A DNA stretch of 64,000 bases, taken from positions 431,267-495,266 of the forward strand of contig NZ_UIDD01000008.1 of the NCBI RefSeq assembly GCF_900497695.1. Direction: 5' to 3'. Positions 42,504 through 50,500 of the stretch are shown here, one piece after another. Source of the stretch: Pseudomonas wadenswilerensis. Lineage in GTDB: Bacteria; Pseudomonadota; Gammaproteobacteria; Pseudomonadales; Pseudomonadaceae. The position numbers were made by a program, and so were the translations under genes. The notes under the pieces are model-generated. The model was not told the DNA's origin. It ran no database searches and saw only the letters and a list, made by a program, of their open reading frames with translations. Positions within the stretch are counted from its first letter, which is position 1. The number at the start of each line of letters is the position of its first letter.

Positions 42504-43397
42504 ATGGACCTGTCGCTCGCAGGCCAGCGGTTCACCCTGCTGGAGAACTTCAAGGACGATACACGGCTGCGCGCCAGCTTCAACGCCTTGACCCACCAGA
42601 CGTTCGAATTCGATTTCGAACAGTGGTACCAGGACGGCTATTGGGGCGAAGGCTACCAGCCCTGTGCGTTGGCCCATGACGGGCGCATCGTCGCCAACCT
42701 TTCGGTCAACCTCATGCACTTCGAGGTGCTCGGCGAGCCTAAGCGCTGCATCCAGCTAGGCACGGTCATGGTCGCGCCGGAGTATCGTGGCAAAGGCCTG
42801 AGCCGCGTGCTGCTGGAGCGGGTGCTGGACAGATGGCAGGGCCAGTGCGAGCTGATCTACCTGTTTGCCAACGATACAGTGCTGGATTACTACCCCAGGT
42901 TCGGTTTTCGCCGGGTGCTCGAACATCAGTACAGCGCGGCGTTAAGCCCATCAGCGCAGCCTTGCAGCTTCTACAGGGTCGACATGAGCGACGTGCTCGA
43001 GCGCCTGCGCTTCATCAGCGCGGTCGCCAGCGCGGTACCCGCTGCACGGTTGGCGATGCGCAGTAATCCTGATCAGACGATGTTCTATTGCACGTCGTTT
43101 TTCAAAGACTGCGTTCACTACTCGGCAGCGCTGCAGGCCTATGTGGTGATGGAAATCGTCGACGGCGTGATGACGCTCTATGAGGTGTTCGCCAGGCAAG
43201 CGCTCGACCTGCAGGCACTGATTGCAGAACTGAGGACACCCCAGACCACCCGGGTGGTACTGGGGTTTACGCCGCTGGATGTCAGCGGCTTCGAGGCGCA
43301 GCCGCTTGAGTCGGATGACAGCCTGTTCGTGCTCGGCCAGGCCGGTCAGTTCATCGAGCATGCCAGGCTGATGTTTCCGTTGCTGTCACACGCCTGA
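42504..43397 (+). CDS. GNAT-fold acetyltransferase with C-terminal extension
   Basis: A 297-aa protein. An N-terminal GNAT domain (~1-150) contains LGTVMVAPEYRGKGLSRVLL (acetyl-CoA loop) and LIYLFANDTVLDYYPRFGFR. The second half (~160-297) looks like a degenerate second GNAT/SCP-like domain seen in Eis-type acetyltransferases. Substrate unknown. ATG 42504 follows AAGGGAAAAGAG. Convergent with the NDH-like gene, with only 5 bp between the stops. Confidence 0.8.
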   Translation: MDLSLAGQRFTLLENFKDDTRLRASFNALTHQTFEFDFEQWYQDGYWGEGYQPCALAHDGRIVANLSVNLMHFEVLGEPKRCIQLGTVMVAPEYRGKGLSRVLLERVLDRWQGQCELIYLFANDTVLDYYPRFGFRRVLEHQYSAALSPSAQPCSFYRVDMSDVLERLRFISAVASAVPAARLAMRSNPDQTMFYCTSFFKDCVHYSAALQAYVVMEIVDGVMTLYEVFARQALDLQALIAELRTPQTTRVVLGFTPLDVSGFEAQPLESDDSLFVLGQAGQFIEHARLMFPLLSHA

Positions 43398-43402
43398 GTC
43401 GC

Positions 43403-44608
43403 TCAGGCCACCACCGGAATCAGCGGATCGGCAGCGGCGAGGGCAATCGCACGATCGGCCACGGGCGGGTAGATCCACACCGAGTTGATCTGCTGCTTGA
43501 GGGTCTTGGCTTCGTCCTTGATCAGCTTGACCTCACGCTGCCAGCCCTCGGTGTACACCGCGCCCCAGGCCCCCAGGTCCAGGCAGGTGACGTACTTGGG
43601 CTGGCGGTACGGCAGCGGTTCGACACCCAGCAGGTCGGCGGCGACGTTGTTGCCCGAATGCCGGCCCAGGGCGATGGCGTGCTGGCAGGTCATCAAGGCG
43701 TGGTTTCCGAGGTCGTCGGTGGCGGCGTAGGCCACGTCACCGGTGGCGAATACATGCTCCTGACCAATGACCTTGAGGTTGCCGTCGACATGCAGGCGGC
43801 CATGGCCATCGCGTTGCCCCGGCACTTGTTCGGTGAGCGCGCTGGCGCGGACGCCGACGGTCCAGACCACGGTGCTGGCCTCGATGCGCTGGCCGTCGGC
43901 GAGGGTCACGCCGTCGGCATCCACGGCGGCCACCGAGGCATTGAGCCGCCACTCGACCCCCAGTGCCGCGCTGGCTTCGACGATCGCCGGGCTGATGCCT
44001 TCGCCCAGGGCCGCGCCGATCTTGTTGCCGCGATCGACAATGATCACCTTCACCTCAGCGTCCTGGCCCAGCACTGCGCGCAGGCGGGCGGGCATTTCGC
44101 TCGCGGTCTCGATGCCGGTGAAGCCGCCGCCGGCCACCACCACGGTGTTGCGCGCCGTTGATCCAGGCCGTTGCGCCAGGGCCTTGATGTGCTGCTCCAG
44201 GCGGCTGGCCGATTCGATCTGGTCGACGTCGAAGGCGTGCTCATCAAGCCCGGCCAGGTTTGGCCGGACCACGCCACTGCCGCTGGCCATGACCAGGCGA
44301 TCGTAGCCAAGCACCTGCTGCAGGCCCTGGCCGTCGCGGTAGCCGACACGCTTGCCGGCCACGTCGATCTCGTCCACCGCGCCCTGGATGAAGTTCACGC
44401 CCACGGCGGTAAACAGTTCAGCCAACGGCGCTTTCATCTGCTGCACATCGGTTTCGTAGAAGCGCGGACGGATGCGCAGTTCGGCCTGGGGGGCGAGCAC
44501 GCTGACGCTGACGTCGTTGCGCCCGTGCTGCTCCAGCAGGCGAGTGGCGCTGAGGGCGCTCCACATACCGCCGAAGCCGGCGCCGATGATCAGGATGTGC
44601 TGTTTCAT
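43403..44608 (-). CDS. NAD(P)H dehydrogenase-like FAD oxidoreductase (NDH-2 family)
   Basis: A 401-aa two-dinucleotide-domain flavoprotein. It has FAD motif HILIIGAGFGGMWSALSATR, NAD motif TVVVAGGGFTGIETASEMPA and C-terminal FAD motif VFATGDVAYAATDD. The closest class is type II NADH:quinone dehydrogenase, but a C-terminal membrane helix is lacking. Its start faces an Rrf2 regulator across 192 bp containing a perfect palindrome, so it is probably under Rrf2 control in response to redox or nitrosative stress. ATG 44608 begins at the FAD motif. Confidence 0.88.
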   Translation of the reverse strand: MKQHILIIGAGFGGMWSALSATRLLEQHGRNDVSVSVLAPQAELRIRPRFYETDVQQMKAPLAELFTAVGVNFIQGAVDEIDVAGKRVGYRDGQGLQQVLGYDRLVMASGSGVVRPNLAGLDEHAFDVDQIESASRLEQHIKALAQRPGSTARNTVVVAGGGFTGIETASEMPARLRAVLGQDAEVKVIIVDRGNKIGAALGEGISPAIVEASAALGVEWRLNASVAAVDADGVTLADGQRIEASTVVWTVGVRASALTEQVPGQRDGHGRLHVDGNLKVIGQEHVFATGDVAYAATDDLGNHALMTCQHAIALGRHSGNNVAADLLGVEPLPYRQPKYVTCLDLGAWGAVYTEGWQREVKLIKDEAKTLKQQINSVWIYPPVADRAIALAAADPLIPVVA

Positions 44609-44670
44609 GTTCTGCTCCGAGAAAGAAGGGCTGTTGTTTGCCGGTCGCAGGTACGTCGTGACCCGCAGCG

Positions 44671-44701
44671 GATAACTACGACTGTATTGGTCGTAGTTAT
44701 C
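44671..44701. promoter_or_regulatory. 31-bp perfect palindrome, Rrf2 operator
   Basis: GATAACTACGAC (44671-44682) and GTCGTAGTTATC (44690-44701) are exact inverted repeats around a 7-bp spacer, 63 bp before the NDH-like gene. A further GTCGTAGT half-site lies at about 44753-44760, nearer the Rrf2 gene, suggesting autoregulation. Confidence 0.85.
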
Positions 44702-44800
44702 AAGTGCAAGTTTTTTTTCAAACCGGTTTGTGCCTGCCCCGGTTTGCTGGTGGTCGTAGTGAACTGGTAGTATTGGCGACAAATCCAGTCGGAGATTGAC

Positions 44801-45310
44801 ATGTCCCTGTATAGCGCCGGCGTCGAGTACGGCTTGCACTGCCTGCTGTTTCTGGTCGACGACCTGGGCGAAAGCCGCGAAGCCAGCGTGCGCGACCTGG
44901 CCGAGCTGCAGGGTGTGCCCCATGAATACCTGGCCAAGGTCTTTACCAAACTGGCCAAGGCCAGACTGGTGGTTGCCACCGAAGGCGTGCGTGGCGGCTT
45001 CAAGCTGGCCAGGCCTGCGGACGAAATCACCGTGCTGGATATCGTCACGGCCATCGACGGGCACAAGGCGATCTTCGATTGCCGCGATGTGCGCGACCGC
45101 TGCACGCTGTTCGACGGTGCGCCGCCGGCCTGGGCCATTGACGGCACCTGTGCCATTCACGCGGTGATGCTGACCGCGCAAAAGCGCATGGAAGAAGCCC
45201 TGGCCCAGCAGACCATCCTCGATCTGTCGCGGCGCTTGGGGCGCAAGGCGCCAGCGGAGTTTTCCACCCAGGTGGTCAGGTGGATCAACGACCGCCGCGA
45301 CAGCAAGTAA
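44801..45310 (+). CDS. Rrf2-family redox regulator
   Basis: A 169-aa Rrf2 protein. The winged helix reads SAGVEYGLHCLLFLVDDLGE, SVRDLAELQGVPHEYLAKVF and VVATEGVRGGFKLARPADEI. Cys94, Cys101 and Cys117 are placed like Fe-S cluster ligands of IscR/NsrR, though with wider spacing. An iron-sulfur or thiol sensor of oxidants or NO is likely. It is divergent from the flavoprotein gene with a strong palindrome between them. The C-terminal half (to 169) is longer than in IscR. Confidence 0.9.
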   Translation: MSLYSAGVEYGLHCLLFLVDDLGESREASVRDLAELQGVPHEYLAKVFTKLAKARLVVATEGVRGGFKLARPADEITVLDIVTAIDGHKAIFDCRDVRDRCTLFDGAPPAWAIDGTCAIHAVMLTAQKRMEEALAQQTILDLSRRLGRKAPAEFSTQVVRWINDRRDSK

Positions 45311-45319
45311 GGCGCGGTT

Positions 45320-45919
45320 TCAGGCGGGCTCGGCGACTTCGGCGAACAGCGTGCGGCCGTGCTCGAACATGCTTTCAAGGTGGGCGCTGGGGTCGGCGCT
45401 TTCCGAGTCCAGCAGCAAGGTCGAGCTCAGTACCCGGGCGCCGCAGTAATCGAAGATGCCGTGGTCGATCTGGGTTTTCATCGCCCGCTCATAGCCATGT
45501 TTGCTGAAGGTCGCGGCATCGGCGCCACCGACACCGATCAGGTGTACGTTCAAGCGGCCAAGCATTTTTACCATCGGCGCCTGCGTGCTGAAGTCGAACG
45601 CCCAGCCATTGCTGAACACCCGGTCAATCCAGCCTTTGAGCAGCGCCGGCATGGACCACCAATACACCGGAAAGACCAGCACCAGAGCGTCGCTGCGGTC
45701 GATGCGTGCCTGCTCGGCAAGCACATCATCGGCAGGCGCTGCGGTGCGATGATGAACAGCGTGGTCGGCCGGGCCGAACAGCGGGTTGAAGCCTTCGGCG
45801 AACAGGTCGGCGACCTCGGCGCTATGGCCGTTGTGCACCAGGCCTTCGGCGAGCTTGGCGGCCAGGCTGTGGGTCAGCGAGCGTGGATCATGATGAGCGA
45901 CAACCACAAGTGCGTGCAT
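45320..45919 (-). CDS. NAD(P)H quinone reductase, flavodoxin fold
   Basis: A 199-aa flavodoxin-like quinone reductase (NQO/KefF/MdaB type). It has HALVVVAHHDPRSLTHSLAA (FMN loop), VLVFPVYWWSMPALLKGWID (dimer/active-site loop) and GWAFDFSTQ. It would carry out two-electron reduction of quinones or electrophiles. It is divergent from a TetR gene with a double operator in the 89-bp gap, so it is probably repressed by TetR. ATG 45919 starts at the FMN loop strand. Confidence 0.88.
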   Translation of the reverse strand: MHALVVVAHHDPRSLTHSLAAKLAEGLVHNGHSAEVADLFAEGFNPLFGPADHAVHHRTAAPADDVLAEQARIDRSDALVLVFPVYWWSMPALLKGWIDRVFSNGWAFDFSTQAPMVKMLGRLNVHLIGVGGADAATFSKHGYERAMKTQIDHGIFDYCGARVLSSTLLLDSESADPSAHLESMFEHGRTLFAEVAEPA

Positions 45920-45975
45920 GGCAAGGACTCCTGCGAATTGCGGGGAAGGGGCGTAAGTTGTATGCTGGGCATAAG

Positions 45976-46002
45976 TTACCTTTGGTAAGTTACTTTTGGT
46001 AG
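45976..46002. promoter_or_regulatory. Double TTACC-TTT-GGTAA operator (TetR)
   Basis: A perfect TTACCTTTGGTAA palindrome at 45976-45988 and an imperfect copy (TTACTTTTGGTAG) at 45990-46002, centred 14 bp apart, immediately before the TetR start. Confidence 0.75.
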
Positions 46003-46008
46003 GTAAGC

Positions 46009-46599
46009 ATGTCAAGCGATCCGCAACCGCGTCGTCGTCTGTCGCGTCAAGACCGTCAGCAACAACTCCTGGACGTGGCCTGGCACCTGATCCGTGAGGA
46101 GGGCACCGAAGCCCTGACCCTGGGGCGCCTGGCTGAGTTGGCCGGGGTTACCAAACCGGTGGTGTATGACCATTTTGGTACCCGTTCGGGGTTGCTGGCG
46201 GCGCTGTATCAGTCCTTTGATGTGCGCCAGACAGCAGTGATGGATGCCGCCCTGGCCGCCTGTGAGCCGACGCTTGAAAGTACCGCTGCGGTGATTGCCA
46301 GCTCCTACGTCGACTGCGTCTTGACCCAGGGCCGGGAGATTCCCGGGGTGATCGCCGCGCTGGCCAGCTCGCCGGAGCTTGAGCAGCTCAAGCGCGAGTA
46401 CGAGGCGGTGTTCATGGGCAAATGCCGGGCGCTGCTGGAGCCGTTCAGTGGCCGTGGCGAGATTGGCGTCGCGGGACTGCGGGCGATGATCGGCGCGGCC
46501 GAGGCGTTGTCTCATTCTGCGGCGAACGGTGAGATTACGGCGGAGCAGGCGCAGCAGGAGTTGTTCGAGACCATCAAGGCGATGGTGGTGCGCAGTTAA
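46009..46599 (+). CDS. TetR-family repressor
   Basis: A 196-aa TetR regulator. The HTH reads RQQQLLDVAWHLIREEGTEA followed by LTLGRLAELAGVTKPVVYDH, and a mostly helical ligand domain extends from ~60 to the end. It is divergent from the quinone reductase gene, and its ATG begins 7 bp after the second operator half, so it likely represses itself and that gene. Probable inducers are quinones or other electrophiles (inference). Confidence 0.9.
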   Translation: MSSDPQPRRRLSRQDRQQQLLDVAWHLIREEGTEALTLGRLAELAGVTKPVVYDHFGTRSGLLAALYQSFDVRQTAVMDAALAACEPTLESTAAVIASSYVDCVLTQGREIPGVIAALASSPELEQLKREYEAVFMGKCRALLEPFSGRGEIGVAGLRAMIGAAEALSHSAANGEITAEQAQQELFETIKAMVVRS

Positions 46600-46605
46600 A
46601 ATACA

Positions 46606-46672
46606 TCGCGGGGCAAGCCCGCTCCCACAGGCTGCTTACCCCCCCTGTAGGAGCGGGCTTGACCCGCGATAG
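46606..46672. repeat. REP pair (GCGGG type)
   Basis: CATCGCGGGGCAAGCCCGCTCCCAC and GTAGGAGCGGGCTTGACCCGCGAT-type cores separated by about 20 bp, directly after the TetR stop and ending just before the DUF1963 gene. Confidence 0.9.
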
Positions 46673-46696
46673 GGCCTTATTAAGCGGACGAGAAAT

Positions 46697-47392
46697 ACGG
46701 ACATTCAAGAAATCAAGCAACGCCTGGCCAAACCCGCCACGCGCTTTTTCGCCGGTGGCTTTCGCCCCACTAACAGCGATGAAGAAAGCTGGCTCGGCCG
46801 GGTGTTCCTCTACCGCCCCGACGAAGGCGTACCGACCAACGCTGCCGGCGAACAACTGTTGCCGGTGGCCCAGTTCCACCTGCCCAGCCTGCCGTTCAGC
46901 AGCCCGGCGCTCAAGGACATCCGCGTCCTCACCCTGTTCGTCGGCTACCCGTTTCCGGATGAGTTCGAGGCCATGGGCGACAACTGGCTGATCCGTGAAT
47001 ACCGCGCCGACGATGAGCTGGTACGCAAGGACCTGCCGGTCGCCAACTCTTTCCTCAAAGCCTTTCCCTTGCGCGCTGAAGAACTCGCCGAAGACTATCC
47101 ACTGTGGGATGGCGGCGGTGTGCCGGATGAGCTGGTCACGGAAATCGTCAAGCTCGAACGGGCAGGGGACATCGAGTGTTACTACGAGGTCATCACCCAC
47201 GCCTACGAGCACAAGATCGGCGGCTATCCGTCGTTCTGCCAGTCGGGCGTATACCCGGGCGACGGCTTCGAGTTCGTCTTCCAGGTTTCATCCGATGCCA
47301 AGATCAACCTCAACGTGGTCGACAGCGGCAGCCTGATGTTCTTCAAGCACCGCGACACCGGCGAGTGGACGATCTACTACGACTTCTATTGA
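46697..47392 (+). CDS. DUF1963 (YwqG-like) protein with non-canonical start
   Basis: The reading frame encodes about 231 aa with DUF1963/YwqG features: DEESWLGRVFLYRPDEG, LLPVAQFHLPSLPF, KIGGYPSFCQSG and SGSLMFFKHRDTGEWTIYYD. The first ATG/GTG/TTG-type codon, GTG at 46802, lies inside the conserved core. The coding frame clearly extends upstream (DIQEIKQRLAKPATRFFAGG), open to a TAG at 46670. The natural start would be at ACG 46697, preceded by GGACGAG, where relatives probably have ATG. Either ACG is used or the start has been lost by mutation. YwqG proteins have no settled function. Confidence 0.7.
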   Translation, partial: TDIQEIKQRLAKPATRFFAGGFRPTNSDEESWLGRVFLYRPDEGVPTNAAGEQLLPVAQFHLPSLPFSSPALKDIRVLTLFVGYPFPDEFEAMGDNWLIREYRADDELVRKDLPVANSFLKAFPLRAEELAEDYPLWDGGGVPDELVTEIVKLERAGDIECYYEVITHAYEHKIGGYPSFCQSGVYPGDGFEFVFQVSSDAKINLNVVDSGSLMFFKHRDTGEWTIYYDFY

Positions 47393-47393
47393 G

Positions 47394-48008
47394 CTAGTGC
47401 GACGCACCGTTACGCGGCTTGTAGAACAGAAACTCGGAGGTCTGCGCAGTCCTGGCAAAGGTCTTCGACCAGTCCGGGCGCACGCGCCGGTCGTGGAAGT
47501 ACAGGGCGCCACCGGTACGGTCAGGCAACTGCTTGTTCAGCGCCTTGCGGGCGATCTCCTTGGCCAGGGTGTAGCGCACTTCTTCCTGGACATCGTCCGA
47601 GCGGCCATCGCACCACCAGGAGAACTGGCAGGCGCCTTTCTCCGAGCCTTGCTTGACCACGCCGCAGACCGAATCGGGAAAGCCCTCGTGCCCGACCCGG
47701 TTCATCACCACGTTGGCCACCGCCTCCATGTCCGCTGATTTACCGCCCTTCGATTCCCAGTAGATACTGCGCGCCAGGCAGGTGATGGCATCGTCCAGCG
47801 CGGCTGCGCCGGCCGGGTCGACGGCCTGGACTTCGGTCTTGGTGATGGCTTGGTACTTTGGTGCGGGCGGGGCATCGGGGCTGCTCGCGGCTTTTTGCTC
47901 CAGCACCTGGGCCTTTTCTTCGGCCACCTGGGCCTTGGAGTCAGCCGCCATTGCCACGGCGCCGGAGAGCGCCAGTACCAGGCACGTTGCAATCGTTAGC
48001 AGGCGCAT
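47394..48008 (-). CDS. Cell wall hydrolase (SleB/Hydrolase_2)
   Basis: A 204-aa secreted protein. It has a signal peptide (LVLALSGAVAMAAD), a short Lys/Glu/Ala-rich helix, and from ~75 the Hydrolase_2 domain: CLARSIYWESKGGKSADMEA (catalytic Glu), VANVVMNRVGHEGFPDSVCG and ACQFSWWCDGRSD. This domain cleaves peptidoglycan in spore-cortex enzymes; in Gram-negatives it acts in the periplasm. Convergent with the DUF1963 gene with a 1-bp gap. Confidence 0.88.
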   Translation of the reverse strand: MRLLTIATCLVLALSGAVAMAADSKAQVAEEKAQVLEQKAASSPDAPPAPKYQAITKTEVQAVDPAGAAALDDAITCLARSIYWESKGGKSADMEAVANVVMNRVGHEGFPDSVCGVVKQGSEKGACQFSWWCDGRSDDVQEEVRYTLAKEIARKALNKQLPDRTGGALYFHDRRVRPDWSKTFARTAQTSEFLFYKPRNGASH

Positions 48009-48142
48009 GCTCGAACCTTTGGGTGGCGTAGAAGTACAACTTCCTGTTACAGGGTCGACCGCGCCGGGCGCAAAACATTCCCGCTGTCAGACCACGGGCA
48101 ACTTCGTGCATCATCTACGCAGTCCGATCAAGGGAGATTTCC

Positions 48143-48994
48143 ATGCGCGTCACGTCATCTGTTGCACCTCTGGCCTTGTTGGCGTTGGGCCTGGCGTCCA
48201 CCGTGACGGCCCAGGCCAGCGACGAGTCGCAGCTGGTCGAGTCGATCAACGCCTACCGCAGCCAGGCCCAGCGCTGTGCCGGCCAGGTTTCGATGGAGCT
48301 GCCGCCGCTGGCCAGCGATCCGCGCCTGGTGTTGCCGGCCAACAGCATGGGCGATCTGCGCGAGGCCCTGGCGCAAAAGAGCTACCCGATGGTCAACGTC
48401 CAGGCCATCAGCCTGTCCGGGCCGCGGGATGTGCAGTCGGCCATGAAGGCGGTGCAGGAGAGTTTCTGTCAGGTGGTGCTCAACCCGCAGTTCGTCGATG
48501 TCGGGGTCAGCCGCGAGGGCCGCGACTGGCGCATCGTCCTGGCGCGGCCGTTGCTGGCAGGGCGCCTGGGCGACTGGCAGGCCGAAGGGCAGAAGGTCCT
48601 GGAGATGATCAACGCGGCGCGCAGCCAGACGCGCCAATGCGGTGGCCAGGCATTCAACGCCACCACGCCGCTGGCCTGGAACGCCACCCTGGCCGGCGCC
48701 GCCGAGAGCCACACGCGGGCCATGGCCAACAACAACTTCTTTGACCACAAAGACCGCGACGGCCGTACCCCGGGGGATCGCGCCGAGCTCTCCGGGTATG
48801 CCGGCCAGCAGGTCGGCGAGAACATCGCTGCCGGGCAGGACACCCCGCGCAAGGTGGTCGATGGCTGGCTGGCCAGCGCCGGTCACTGCGCCAACCTGAT
48901 GAACCCGCAGTTCAGCGAGCTGGGCGCGGCCTACGCGGTCGATCCCAAGAGTGACGCCGGGATCTACTGGACAGCGATGTTCGGCGCGCCCTGA
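48143..48994 (+). CDS. CAP/SCP-domain secreted protein with two half-repeats
   Basis: A 283-aa exported protein with a signal peptide ending TAQA. Its C-terminal half is a CAP domain (VLEMINAARSQTRQCGGQAF, AAESHTRAMANNNFFDHKD, GENIAAG, GHCANLMNPQFSELGAAY). The N-terminal half repeats the opening motif (LVESINAYRSQAQRCAGQVS) but lacks the His and Glu residues, suggesting a duplicated and degenerated first CAP unit. Gram-negative CAP proteins are mostly uncharacterised extracytoplasmic proteins. Confidence 0.85.
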   Translation: MRVTSSVAPLALLALGLASTVTAQASDESQLVESINAYRSQAQRCAGQVSMELPPLASDPRLVLPANSMGDLREALAQKSYPMVNVQAISLSGPRDVQSAMKAVQESFCQVVLNPQFVDVGVSREGRDWRIVLARPLLAGRLGDWQAEGQKVLEMINAARSQTRQCGGQAFNATTPLAWNATLAGAAESHTRAMANNNFFDHKDRDGRTPGDRAELSGYAGQQVGENIAAGQDTPRKVVDGWLASAGHCANLMNPQFSELGAAYAVDPKSDAGIYWTAMFGAP

Positions 48995-49000
48995 TGGGCC

Positions 49001-50443
49001 TTAGTGCTCAAGCCCGGCACGCTTGAGCAGTTGCTTGCAGCGCTCGGACAGGTGCACCACGCGCAGGTGCTTGCCGTTGTTGCTGTAGCGCTCGCGCAGG
49101 GTCTTGAGCGCGGCAATCGCCGAGTAGTCGACGAAGTTCAGGTGACGACAGTCGAGGGTCACCCGGGCCGGGTCATTGGCCGGGTCGAACTGGTTGAGGA
49201 ACGGCGTGGTCGAGGCGAAGAACAGCGTGCCATGGACCTTGTACAACCGGCTGCCGTCGCTTTCGTCATGGCTGTCGGCATACAGCTCGCGGGCCTGTTG
49301 CCAGGCGAAGTTGAGCGCGGCGATGACGATGCCGCACAGCACCGCAGTCGCAAGATCGGTGAACACCGTCACCAGGGTCACGGCGATGATCGCCAGCACA
49401 TCGTTGACCGGCACCTTGTGCAGCACCCGCAACGACGCCCACGAGAAGGTCTGCTGGGCAACCACGAACATCACCCCGACCAGCGCCGCCAATGGAATAC
49501 GCTCGATCAGCGGCGAGAGGAACAGCACGAACATCAGGATCATCACCCCGGCGACCACCCCGGACAGCCGCCCGCGGCCGCCGGAACTGAGGTTGATCGC
49601 GGTCTGGCCGATCATCGCGCAACCGCCCATGCCGCCGAACAGCCCGGAGGTCATGTTGGCCACGCCCAGGGCCACGCACTCGCGGTTGGGGTGGCCGCGG
49701 GTTTCGGTGATCTCGTCGGTGAGGTTGAGGGTCAGCAGGGTTTCCAGCAGGCCGACCAGGGCCATGAGCAGCGCGTAGGGGGCGATGACCTGCAGGGTTT
49801 CGAGGTTCCACGGTACTTGCGGCCAGCTCAAAGCCGGCAGGCCCCCGGCGATGTGCGCGAGGTCTCCCAGGGTGCGGGCCGGCAGGTCGAGCAGGTAGAC
49901 CCCGACGCCCACGCCAAGGATCGCGACCAATGCCGGTGGCACGCTGCGGGTCAGGCGTGGCAGCAAGTAGACGATGGCCATGGTCAGCGCCACCAGCCCC
50001 AGCATCAGGTACAGCGGCGAGCCGCTGAGCCAGGCGCCATCGGCCTTGAAGTGCTCAAGCTGGGCCAGGGCAATGATGATCGCCAGGCCGTTGACGAAGC
50101 CGAGCATCACCGAATACGGCACCATGCGCACCAGCTTGCCCAGGCGCAGCAGGCCGAAAGCGATCATGATCAGCCCGCCGAGCAGTACCGTGGCCAGCAG
50201 GTACTGCACGCCGTGGGTCACCACCAGGGCGACGATGACCACGGCCATGGAGCCGGCCGCGCCGGAAATCATCCCCGGGCGGCCACCGAGCAGGGCGGTC
50301 AGGGTGCAGATGATGAAGGCGCCATACAGGCCCATCAGCGGGTTGAGGTGCGCCACCAGGGCGAAGGCGATGCACTCGGGCACCAGGGCGAAGGCTGTGG
50401 TGAGTCCTGCCAGGACATCGGCGCGTAGCGGGGTTGTTCTCAT
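49001..50443 (-). CDS. SulP-family anion transporter with STAS domain
   Basis: A 480-aa inner-membrane protein. About 12-14 helices contain LVPECIAFALVAHLNPLMGL, GGMGGCAMIGQTAINLSSGG and RGRLSG, the SulP signatures. A C-terminal STAS domain (~395-475; VTLDCRHLNFVDYSAIAALK) follows. It transports sulfate, bicarbonate or related anions. No carbonic anhydrase or sulfur gene is adjacent, so the substrate is open. Confidence 0.9.
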   Translation of the reverse strand: MRTTPLRADVLAGLTTAFALVPECIAFALVAHLNPLMGLYGAFIICTLTALLGGRPGMISGAAGSMAVVIVALVVTHGVQYLLATVLLGGLIMIAFGLLRLGKLVRMVPYSVMLGFVNGLAIIIALAQLEHFKADGAWLSGSPLYLMLGLVALTMAIVYLLPRLTRSVPPALVAILGVGVGVYLLDLPARTLGDLAHIAGGLPALSWPQVPWNLETLQVIAPYALLMALVGLLETLLTLNLTDEITETRGHPNRECVALGVANMTSGLFGGMGGCAMIGQTAINLSSGGRGRLSGVVAGVMILMFVLFLSPLIERIPLAALVGVMFVVAQQTFSWASLRVLHKVPVNDVLAIIAVTLVTVFTDLATAVLCGIVIAALNFAWQQARELYADSHDESDGSRLYKVHGTLFFASTTPFLNQFDPANDPARVTLDCRHLNFVDYSAIAALKTLRERYSNNGKHLRVVHLSERCKQLLKRAGLEH

Positions 50444-50453
50444 GACCTACCTG

Positions 50454-50484
50454 AAAAACGGCCCGGCAGCGGGGTGCTGCCGGG
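50454..50484 (-). terminator. Terminator after UvrA-like gene
   Basis: A perfect CCCGGCAGC/GCTGCCGGG stem with a 5-nt loop, followed on the minus strand by CCGTTTTTC. It sits between the UvrA-like stop and the SulP start, separating the two minus-strand genes. Confidence 0.85.
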
Positions 50485-50500
50485 AAAAAAGCGTAGGATG

